Positions 1 through 4,845 of a stretch of 5,281 nucleotides of DNA are shown here, piece after piece. Under the pieces are notes generated by a model. The model was given only the letters and a program-made list of their open reading frames with translations. It was not told the DNA's origin and made no database searches. The first letter of the stretch is position 1; the number at the start of each line of letters is the position of its first letter. This stretch comes from Lentzea sp. (GTDB taxonomy: Bacteria; Actinomycetota; Actinomycetes; Mycobacteriales; Pseudonocardiaceae): assembly GCA_030146905.1 (NCBI GenBank), contig JASLAV010001003.1:1-5281 (forward strand), read 5' to 3'. The translations under genes and the position numbers were made by a program.

Positions 1-939
1 CTGCGCACGGACCTGCCGGAAGAACACGCCCTCTGCTTCCTCCCGCTGCCGTGGTCCGTCGAGCTCGCCGTCCGCCACGCCGCGGCGGGCAGGACGGCAC
101 CGGGCACCTGGCTCGCGGATCGCGTCGGACCCGCCGTGCACCACCAGTTCCGCGAACTGGCCAGGGATCCGGACCTCGCGGCCGGTGCCGCCAAACTGCT
201 CGCCACCGTGCCCACGCCACCGGAGCACCCGATCGGCGTCGAGGTCATCGGGCCGATGCGCGTGACCAGGAACGGCGTCGCGGTGGACGCGCCGGAGCTG
301 CGGCGCGCCCGTGTCCGGCAGCTCCTCGGACTGCTCGTGCTGCGTCCGGTGCTCGGCCGCGACCAGGCAGTGGACCTGCTGTGGCCCGAGCTCGACCCCG
401 TCTGCGCCGCGCGGAACCTGCGGGTGACCACGACGCACCTGCGGCGGCTCCTCGAACCCGGCAGGGCGGGCGGCGAGGCGAGCTACTGCGTGCGCAGTGA
501 CGGCGACACCATCAGGCTCGTCCGGGGCGGGGCGCTGACCGTGGACCTGTGGTCGTTCCACGAGCTGGGCGACGCGGACCTGCTCGACCGGGCGGTCGCC
601 TTGTGGCGGGGCGAACCGCTCCCGGACCTGGCGGACCTGTGCGAGGCGGAGATCGGCCGGATCCGGGCACGGCACGTCCGCAACCTGCTGGCGCTGGGCG
701 AGTCCCGGCTCGTGACAGGGGATCCGGCCGAGGCCTGCCGGCTGGCGGAGCGGGCGTGGGAGCTGGAACCGTTCGAGCCGCGCGGTCACCGGCTCGCGCT
801 CGCCGCGGCGCTGCGCGCACGGAATCCACAGAGGACAGCGGAGGTCCGTGCGCGCGTGCTGGACTCGTTGCGGCAGCTCGGGGCAGGGCCCGACGCCGCG
901 ACGGAGATCCTGCTGCGCCAGGCGGCCGTTAGCAGCTGA
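1..939 (+). CDS. BTAD/SARP-type transcriptional regulator, C-terminal part (5' end outside window)
   Basis: Reading frame 1 is open from the first base to a TGA at 937-939, giving 312 residues of a longer protein. Window residues about 1-76 form a helical linker of the kind that precedes the DNA-binding module in large actinobacterial regulators. Residues about 77-175 match a SARP/OmpR-like winged helix: the opening strand VEVIGPMRV, then RRARVRQLLGLLVLRP, the LLWPELDP motif, and NLRVTTTHLRRLLEP as the likely recognition region. Residues about 180-305 match a bacterial transcriptional activation domain (BTAD) of TPR-like helices, including LWRGEPLPDL, RLVTGDPAEACRLAERAWELEPFEPRGHR (two stretches) and a closing helix. 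In this family a C-terminal wHTH-BTAD often follows an N-terminal ATPase or sensor region, which cannot be seen here. The product is probably a cytoplasmic DNA-binding activator; its target genes are unknown. ATG/GTG codons inside the frame (for example the GTG at 136) are unlikely to be the true start because homology continues upstream of them. The gene ends tail-to-tail with the RTX gene, overlapping it by 11 bp. Confidence 0.9.
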   Translation: MRTDLPEEHALCFLPLPWSVELAVRHAAAGRTAPGTWLADRVGPAVHHQFRELARDPDLAAGAAKLLATVPTPPEHPIGVEVIGPMRVTRNGVAVDAPELRRARVRQLLGLLVLRPVLGRDQAVDLLWPELDPVCAARNLRVTTTHLRRLLEPGRAGGEASYCVRSDGDTIRLVRGGALTVDLWSFHELGDADLLDRAVALWRGEPLPDLADLCEAEIGRIRARHVRNLLALGESRLVTGDPAEACRLAERAWELEPFEPRGHRLALAAALRARNPQRTAEVRARVLDSLRQLGAGPDAATEILLRQAAVSS

Positions 940-1411
940 CCGTCGCCTCGGTGGACGCCGTGCAGAAGTCGAACCCGGCCTGGCCGTCGCCCTGGTCGTT
1001 GTCCAGGTCGCCGGACAGCAGGTCCATCCCGTCACCACCGAGCAGGGAGTCGTTGCCGGGCTCGCCGTAGACGGTGTCGTGGTGCAGACCTCCTTGAACC
1101 TTGTCGTCACCCCACCCGGCGCAGATCAGGTCGTTGCCGGGACCGCCGGAGATCACGTCGTCGTCGGCGAGGCCGAGGATGATGTCGTTGCCCTCCAGCC
1201 CGACGATGGTGTCCGGTCCCGGGCTGCCGAGGATCACGTCCGGGTTGACGGTCCCGGAGATGAAGCCGGCGCCGACGATCGTGGGCACGGCGTTGTAGCA
1301 GGTGGCCGGAGTAGGTCTGTTCTGGAACTCCGGCGGGACGTCATCCGCTTGGGCGACACCGGCGGTGCACAGGCCGATGGCCAGCGCCGCAGCAGCGATG
1401 CGCAGTCTCAT
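929..1411 (-). CDS. Secreted RTX-type calcium-binding repeat protein (160 aa)
   Basis: The start ATG (complement of 1409-1411) is preceded by a GAGGGG Shine-Dalgarno sequence (complement of 1420-1425) at 8-nt spacing, which fixes the start. Residues 1-22 form a Sec signal peptide: a short basic n-region (MRLR), a hydrophobic core and a likely AQA|DD cleavage after residue 22. From residue 54 to 134 the protein is an unbroken series of nine 9-residue units with an Asp at unit position 5, such as SPGPDTIVG, LEGNDIILG, GPGNDLICA and EPGNDSLLG. This is the haemolysin-type (RTX) GGxGxDxux pattern that folds into a calcium-loaded parallel beta-roll; the flanking units 45-53 and 135-143 are degenerate. 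The tail has GFDFC and ends in Cys160. Mature cysteines are 38, 97, 150 and 160, enough for two disulfides (inference). There is no protease, lipase or other catalytic domain, so this is a stand-alone exported calcium-binding protein of unknown role. Stop TAA lies at 929-931, inside the 3' end of the convergent regulator gene. Confidence 0.88.
   Translation of the reverse strand: MRLRIAAAALAIGLCTAGVAQADDVPPEFQNRPTPATCYNAVPTIVGAGFISGTVNPDVILGSPGPDTIVGLEGNDIILGLADDDVISGGPGNDLICAGWGDDKVQGGLHHDTVYGEPGNDSLLGGDGMDLLSGDLDNDQGDGQAGFDFCTASTEATVSC
1010..1252 (-). repeat. Nine in-register RTX nonapeptide-coding units (27 bp each)
   Basis: These 243 bp encode residues 54-134 of the RTX protein as 9 x 9 residues with no insertion or deletion. 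The invariant feature is Asp at position 5 of every unit (residues 58, 67, 76, 85, 94, 103, 112, 121, 130), mostly followed by a hydrophobic residue at positions 6 and/or 8 and Gly at 9. The least canonical unit is GLHHDTVYG, with His-His where Gly/Asn usually sit. Each full turn of a beta-roll uses two units, so about four calcium-binding turns are expected (family knowledge plus inference). Confidence 0.85.
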
Positions 1412-1463
1412 GGTGGTTTCCCCTCATCCGTGTTTTTGCCTACGGACAGGAAGGTGGCAACCG

Positions 1464-1480
1464 AGCGTTGCCCGAACGCT
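1464..1480. repeat. Inverted repeat, 6-bp arms, 5-bp spacer
   Basis: The sequence AGCGTT-GCCCG-AACGCT has perfect 6-bp arms. It lies 53-69 bp upstream of the RTX start codon, where an operator or activator site would fit. The minus-strand reading also shows CGGTT twice around it, once on each side of the palindrome. A role as a protein-binding site is inference only. Confidence 0.45.
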
Positions 1481-1495
1481 AACCGGGAGCAGGCC

Positions 1496-1633
1496 ATGAC
1501 TGCGAACATCGCAGTTGCTTCAGTGTGGGCTAAAGCGAAGCTCGGTGCGCCGCAACGCGTCAACGGGACCCGTTGCGGCGCACCAAGGGTGCGCGCAACA
1601 CCGGCAGCGCCTGGAGGGAGTGCCGGCGCGTAA
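1496..1633 (+). CDS. Doubtful 45-aa small ORF antisense to SARP remnant
   Basis: An ATG at 1496 follows GGGAG (1485-1489) at 6-nt spacing, so translation initiation is possible. The 45 residues run from MTANIAVASVWAKAKLG through GAPQRVNGTRCGAP to a low-complexity Ala/Gly/Pro tail and a TAA. The ORF reads straight through both arms of the 1544-1584 hairpin, and its C-terminal half is antisense to the SARP remnant, so its composition may simply reflect the structured DNA and the opposite-strand pseudogene. I recognise no domain. Either a real small peptide or a chance ORF inside a repeat element is possible; I favour chance. Confidence 0.2.
   Translation: MTANIAVASVWAKAKLGAPQRVNGTRCGAPRVRATPAAPGGSAGA
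1499..1515. repeat. 17-bp palindrome, 7-bp arms
   Basis: ACTGCGA-ACA-TCGCAGT is a perfect inverted repeat with a 3-bp centre. It lies about 90 bp upstream of the RTX start and 40 bp left of the large hairpin. Its size and symmetry suit a dimeric repressor site (TetR, GntR or MarR type) or a short RNA hairpin; which of these cannot be told from sequence. Confidence 0.45.
1544..1600. repeat. Three-armed structure: 14-bp perfect hairpin plus competing third arm
   Basis: Arm A (1544-1557, GGTGCGCCGCAACG) and arm B (1571-1584, CGTTGCGGCGCACC) are perfect 14-bp inverted repeats around a 13-nt loop. Arm C (1588-1599, GGTGCGCGCAAC) repeats arm A with one base missing, so B can instead pair with C: seven perfect base pairs across a 3-nt AAG loop, then five more past one bulged base. 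A:B and B:C are therefore mutually exclusive. The loop also contains the left half of a second palindrome, CAACGGGACCCGTTG (1561-1575). No U-tract follows on either strand, so it is not a classical intrinsic terminator. It overlaps the 3' end of the SARP remnant. It could be a dispersed palindromic repeat, a structured leader or a protein-binding site. Confidence 0.6.
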
Positions 1634-1709
1634 CGGCGATGCGCGGCACGCCGCCTGGCCCGGTGACTTCGAGGGGTCCGGGCAGGCGGACGTTCAGTGG
1701 TCCGCTCAT
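1560..1709 (-). pseudogene. Decayed N-terminal fragment of a SARP-family regulator (49 codons)
   Basis: On the minus strand an ATG (complement of 1707-1709) is preceded by GAGGA (complement of 1718-1722) at 8-nt spacing, a good ribosome binding site. The 49 codons open with MSGPLNVRLPGPLEVTG, matching the first strand of the SARP/BTAD winged helix (usually LLGPLEV). They continue with TRRHSLQALPVLRAPLVRRN, which aligns in register with the usual RQRALLALLxLRAxxxVxRD helix; the offset between the GPLEV Gly and the first Leu of that helix is 21 residues, as in intact family members. Pro at residues 10 and 36 and Gln at 33 replace expected core leucines, consistent with decay. The frame then stops at 1560-1562 inside the large hairpin, and the rest of a normal 250+ residue SARP is absent. 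I infer a truncated, degenerating gene; a functional 49-aa peptide is less likely. The spacing argument rests on family patterns I recall, not a computed alignment. Confidence 0.6.
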
Positions 1710-1716
1710 CAGCGGA
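1701..1716. repeat. 16-bp palindrome over start of SARP remnant
   Basis: TCCGCT-CATC-AGCGGA has perfect 6-bp arms. On the minus strand the start codon of the SARP remnant lies in the 4-nt centre and the right arm fills most of the gap between its Shine-Dalgarno sequence and start. It could have been an autoregulatory operator or a translation-masking hairpin of the former gene; this is inference. Confidence 0.35.
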
Positions 1717-1767
1717 GTCCTCACGTCAGGCCGTGATACATCGGCCCCGCGATCCGAGTGTGAGTGT

Positions 1768-1800
1768 GAAGAAGGCCGCAGGCCGTCCAGGGCCTTTGTT
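1768..1800. terminator. Possible bidirectional terminator-like hairpin
   Basis: AAGGCC (1772-1777) and GGCCTT (1791-1796) form a stem around a GC-rich 13-nt interval that can itself pair through additional GGCC blocks. The plus strand continues TTTGTT and the minus strand reads TTCTTC after the stem, so each side has a short U-rich tail. This resembles actinobacterial intrinsic terminators. Its position about 50 bp before the phospholipase start codon is odd for a terminator, because no gene ends here; it could be left from a deleted gene or sit in the phospholipase leader. Confidence 0.35.
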
Positions 1801-1835
1801 CATGCGAGAGTCGGTCCCGCGTCACGTCCGACGAC

Positions 1836-1841
1836 TAGAAA
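1836..1841 (+). promoter_or_regulatory. Weak -10-like hexamer close to the phospholipase start
   Basis: TAGAAA lies 8 nt before the ATG at 1850, and no Shine-Dalgarno sequence precedes that ATG. This spacing would suit a leaderless transcript starting at or next to the ATG, common in actinobacteria. The hexamer lacks the usual final T and no good -35 is visible, so this is a tentative reading. Confidence 0.2.
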
Positions 1842-1849
1842 CTCGTCTC

Positions 1850-3796
1850 ATGTCGCTCTCTCGTCGCGGGTTCATGGCTGCCGTCGCCGCTGCGGGCGCC
1901 GGCACGTTGCTGCCGCCGTCGGTGTACGCCGCGCTGGCCCGTGAGCCCCGTGCGGGTGGGTTGCGCGCGATCAAGCACGTCGTGCTGTTGATGCAGGAGA
2001 ACCGGTCGTTCGACCACTACTACGGGACGCTCCGCGGTGTGCGCGGGTTCTCCGACCGCAATGCGCTGCGCGGGGTGTTCGACCAGTCCGGGGTGCTGCC
2101 GTTCCCGGTGCGCGAGGCGGCGTCGGGGCGTGACGTCCAGTACATCGGCGACCTCGACCACAGCTGGAACGGCGGGCACTCGGCGTTGCGCGGAGGCTGG
2201 AACGACAACTGGGTGCCGGCGAAGACCGCGGCGACCATGGCGTTCTACACGCGCCAGGACATCCCGTTCCACTACGAGCTCGCGGACACCTTCACGCTCT
2301 GCGACGCCTACCACTGCTCGGTGCCGTCCTCGACCGCGCCGAACCGCAACTACTGGGTGTCCGGGTACACCGGGTTCGAGCCCTCCGGCGGCCGGGCGAC
2401 CGGCAACGCGGCCTACGACGAGGACAACCACGCCGGCTACACCTGGAAGACCTACCCCGAACGTCTGGAGGCGGCGGGGAAGTCGTGGCGCGTGTACCAG
2501 GAGTGGGACAACTTCCAGGACAACAACCTGGAGTTCTACGCGCGGTTCAAGGAGATCGCGCGCAAGGTGCTGCCCGCCGGGTTCAGGTCGCTCGACAAGC
2601 TCTACGGCACGGGCGACCCGGCGTTGATCGGCTCACTGGACCTGTCGAAGCTGTCCGCCGCCGAGAAGTCGTTGTACGACAGGGGACTGCACCGGGTGCG
2701 TCCGGGTGGCCTCGGCGAGGCGTTCCGCGCCGACGTCGAGAGCGGGCGCCTCCCGGCCGTGTCGTACTTGGTTCCGTCGTCCGTGGAGTCCGAACACCCC
2801 GGCGCGTCGTCGCCCGCGGCCTCCGCCTCGATCACCTACCAGGTGCTGGACGCGCTGGCGTCCGACCAGGAGGTGTGGGAGTCCACGGTCCTGTTCATCA
2901 CCTACGACGAGAACGACGGCTTCTACGACCACGTGCCGCCGCCGCGCCCACCGTTGTCGGTCGCCGACGAGTACGTGGGCGACCTGCCGTTGGGGCTGGG
3001 CGCGCGCGTGCCGATGACCGTCGTCTCGCCGTGGTCCGTCGGCGGTTACGTGTGCTCGCAGGTGTTCGACCACACGTCGATGACGCGGTTCCTGGAGAAG
3101 TGGACCGGCGTGCGGTCGGAGGAGATCTCCGCGTGGCGCCGGACCGTCGCGGGCGACCTGACCTCGGCGTTCGACTTCGACCGCCGCCGGACGTGGCCCG
3201 AGGTCGGCGAGCCCGCCGCGGTGCCGCCCGCGACGCCGCGCTGGCGTCCCGCGCCCCCGTCGTCGCAGAAGATGCCGGAGCAGGAAGCCGGACGGCGGCG
3301 TGCGCGCGCCCTGCCGTACCAGCCCGACGCGTCGCTGCGCGGGTCGCGGCTGGAGATGTCGAACTCCGGAGCGGCGTCGGTGCACCTCGCCCTGTACCCG
3401 TACTCGGGGCAGTTCGACGTGCCGCAGCACTTCGACGTCCTGTCGGAGGACTCCCTCGACGTCCCCGGAGATCACGACCTGGTGCTGCTGGGTCCCAACG
3501 GTTTCCGCCGCGAGTTCGCCGGGACGTCGGCCGATCGTGCGAGGGTGTCGTCGTCGGTGCGTGGCTACAGCCGTGTGCTGACGTTGACGTTCGAGAACAC
3601 CGGTCCGACCCGGTTGACGTTCGTGCTGGAACGGCGCAAGTACGTGGTGCGCCCGGGACACCGGCACGTCATTCCGTGGCTGACCGCCATGAACTCCGGC
3701 TGGTACGACCTCACCGTCACGGTGGAGGAGGAGCCGCGGTTCCGCCGCCGTCTGTGCGGTCACATCGAGAACGGCCGGGAGTCGATCTCGGGTTGA
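1850..3796 (+). CDS. Tat-exported phosphocholine-specific phospholipase C (648 aa)
   Basis: The product is expected to hydrolyse phosphatidylcholine/sphingomyelin-type lipids to diacylglycerol or ceramide and phosphocholine outside the cell. Residues 4-9 (SRRGFM) followed by a hydrophobic Ala-rich stretch to about residue 30 form a twin-arginine signal. The phosphoesterase domain covers about 40-440: HVVLLMQENRSFDHYYG (43-59, metal-binding Glu50/Asn51), HSWNGGH (104-110), FTLCDAYHCSVPSSTAPNR (148-166, with a candidate nucleophile Thr162), SEHPG (314-318), YDENDGFYDHVPPP (352-365), RVPMTVVSPW (386-395) and FDHTSMTRFLEKW (406-418). Two DUF756-like C-terminal domains follow, about 482-560 (with LGPNGFRREFAG) and 565-648 (with SGWYDLTV and GHIENGRESISG). 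Length and order fit the PlcH/PlcN-like family rather than the shorter mycobacterial enzymes. I prefer the ATG at 1850 because it places the Tat motif at the N-terminus; in-frame starts at 1802 and further upstream would add an unusual 16-51 residue extension through the palindromic spacer. None of these starts has a strong Shine-Dalgarno sequence. Confidence 0.93.
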   Translation: MSLSRRGFMAAVAAAGAGTLLPPSVYAALAREPRAGGLRAIKHVVLLMQENRSFDHYYGTLRGVRGFSDRNALRGVFDQSGVLPFPVREAASGRDVQYIGDLDHSWNGGHSALRGGWNDNWVPAKTAATMAFYTRQDIPFHYELADTFTLCDAYHCSVPSSTAPNRNYWVSGYTGFEPSGGRATGNAAYDEDNHAGYTWKTYPERLEAAGKSWRVYQEWDNFQDNNLEFYARFKEIARKVLPAGFRSLDKLYGTGDPALIGSLDLSKLSAAEKSLYDRGLHRVRPGGLGEAFRADVESGRLPAVSYLVPSSVESEHPGASSPAASASITYQVLDALASDQEVWESTVLFITYDENDGFYDHVPPPRPPLSVADEYVGDLPLGLGARVPMTVVSPWSVGGYVCSQVFDHTSMTRFLEKWTGVRSEEISAWRRTVAGDLTSAFDFDRRRTWPEVGEPAAVPPATPRWRPAPPSSQKMPEQEAGRRRARALPYQPDASLRGSRLEMSNSGAASVHLALYPYSGQFDVPQHFDVLSEDSLDVPGDHDLVLLGPNGFRREFAGTSADRARVSSSVRGYSRVLTLTFENTGPTRLTFVLERRKYVVRPGHRHVIPWLTAMNSGWYDLTVTVEEEPRFRRRLCGHIENGRESISG

Positions 3797-3838
3797 CGTC
3801 TGACCCGTGGAGATCACGGGGACGAGATCCGGCGGCGG

Positions 3839-4815
3839 ATGGTCGAGCACGAGTCGCCGGACCCGAGCGGCCTGGTGCTGACGGGCGCGCGGATCACCGG
3901 TCAGCTCGACCTGTCCGACGTGGTGGCGAAACGCCCCCTGGTGCTCCGCGACTGCACCACCGACCAGCCCGTGCTGCTCGACCGCGCGCAGTTCACCCTC
4001 CTCGACCTGGAAGGACTGGTCGCTCCCGCGGTGCACGCCCGCGGCCTGACCGTGGACCACCACCTGCGGCTCAACAGGGCCAGGCCGGGCGCGGGGGAGT
4101 CGGTCGACGCGCTGCACATGCGCATCGGCGGCAGCGTCTACCTGGAGGAGGGCTTCTGCGCCGCGGGTTCGGTGACGCTGAGCAGCTCGCGCATCGCCGG
4201 CGTGCCGCGGCGCGCGGTTCGAGGCGAGGCTGAACGTCGTCGACCTGCACGTCGACGGGCAACTGGTGCTGAGGGACGGGCGGTTCAGCTCGCCCGGCGT
4301 CGCCCTCGACCTGCGGAACGTGCGAGTCGGCAAGGAGCTGCTGTTCCCGTTCGCCGGGATCGACGGCCAGGTGCAGCTCGAAGGCATGACCTACGAGGGG
4401 CTGCCGCGCGACGCCACTGTGGACGAATGGATGTTCCTGTTGTGGACGCGCACGGCCTACTACTCGGCACAGCCGTGGGCACAACTAGCGGCGGCGCATT
4501 CCGCGGTCGGGCACGAACGCGACGTGCGGCGGATCCGCATCGCAGCGCAGCGCGACCTGCGCCGCCGCGGTCACCTCTCCCGGTGGGACAGGGTCTGGCA
4601 CGTCATCCGCGGCATGACGGTCGGCCACGGCTACCGCCCCGGCCTCGCGCTGGTGTGGCTGGCGGGCGTGCTCGCCGTGTCGGTGGGCGTCGTGCTGTCG
4701 TCGGGGCGCCAGCCGGTTCGTCCTCGCGTCGACGTGGCTGCTGCAGGTCCTGGCCTGGGCGTTCGCGACCCTGTTCGTGGCGGGCTTCACCGTTTTGGTG
4801 AGGCGCAACGCGTGA
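3839..4815 (+). pseudogene. Frameshifted membrane-associated pentapeptide-like protein ('membrane-associated oxidoreductase' type)
   Basis: Three consecutive frames carry pieces of one protein. Frame 2 (3839 to about 4207) encodes sheet-like repeats such as LVLTGARITGQLDLS, RPLVLRDC, AQFTLLDLEGL and RIGGSVYLEEG. Frame 3 (about 4209 to 4703) continues with GARFEARLNVVDLHVDGQL, then the conserved tail AYYSAQPWAQLAAAHSAVGH, RGMTVGHGYRP and a transmembrane helix (about 4641-4700). Frame 1 (about 4705 to TGA 4813-4815) encodes a second helix beginning FVLASTWLLQVLAWAF and ending VLVRRNA. Skipping one base near 4208 and one near 4704 joins all parts into exactly 324 codons plus stop. The family is usually annotated as oxidoreductase, but I see no cofactor motif, so function is unknown. 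The ATG at 3839 has no clear ribosome site, and frame 2 stays similar-looking upstream to the phospholipase stop (DEIRRR), so the N-terminus may be truncated. Two same-sign indels in GC runs could also be sequencing errors. It follows the phospholipase by 42 bp. Confidence 0.7.
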
Positions 4816-4845
4816 CTGTCGGGGGTGTCTGATACACCAAGAGGC

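Larger units (their letters stand above)
1412..1849. other. Divergent intergenic spacer with regulator remnant and palindromes
   Basis: This 438-bp stretch separates the start codons of the RTX gene (leftward) and the phospholipase C gene (rightward). It contains the RTX Shine-Dalgarno sequence, inverted repeats at 1464-1480, 1499-1515, 1544-1584 and 1701-1716, a terminator-like hairpin near 1768-1800, a decayed SARP N-terminus (1560-1709, minus) and a doubtful 45-codon ORF (1496-1633, plus). A short tandem repeat GAGTGT/GAGTGT lies at 1756-1767. I could not identify a convincing -35/-10 pair for either flanking gene, although both promoters must lie here if the genes are transcribed separately. 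Confidence 0.7.

Noticed and set aside
1010..1252. 27-bp periodicity considered as a CRISPR-like or minisatellite array
   Set aside because: The periodicity arises from coding of 9-residue RTX units; there are no identical repeats separated by unique spacers.
848..1495. Plus-strand open frame antisense to the RTX gene
   Set aside because: Its Val/Gly/Asp-rich repetitive translation is the mirror of the RTX nonapeptide codons; the minus-strand reading has a signal peptide, ribosome site and family repeats.
1830..1847. Short inverted repeat GACGA-8 nt-TCGTC just before the phospholipase start
   Set aside because: Five-bp arms with an 8-nt gap are expected by chance in GC-rich DNA, so I did not list it as a feature.
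2485..4233. Long plus-strand open frame (582 codons) overlapping the phospholipase in another frame
   Set aside because: Low-complexity Arg/Ala/Gly-rich translation with no recognisable motif, while the overlapping frame encodes clear phospholipase motifs throughout.
2633..4387. Long open frame on the minus strand (584 codons) opposite the phospholipase and the following gene
   Set aside because: It is a codon-bias shadow of GC-rich plus-strand genes: rich in Arg, Ala, Gly, Val and His, with no domain, and it spans two unrelated genes.
4825..4845. In-frame GTG start for priA seven codons upstream
   Set aside because: It has no Shine-Dalgarno sequence and adds only residues outside the conserved region, so the ATG at 4846 is kept, with the GTG noted as an alternative.
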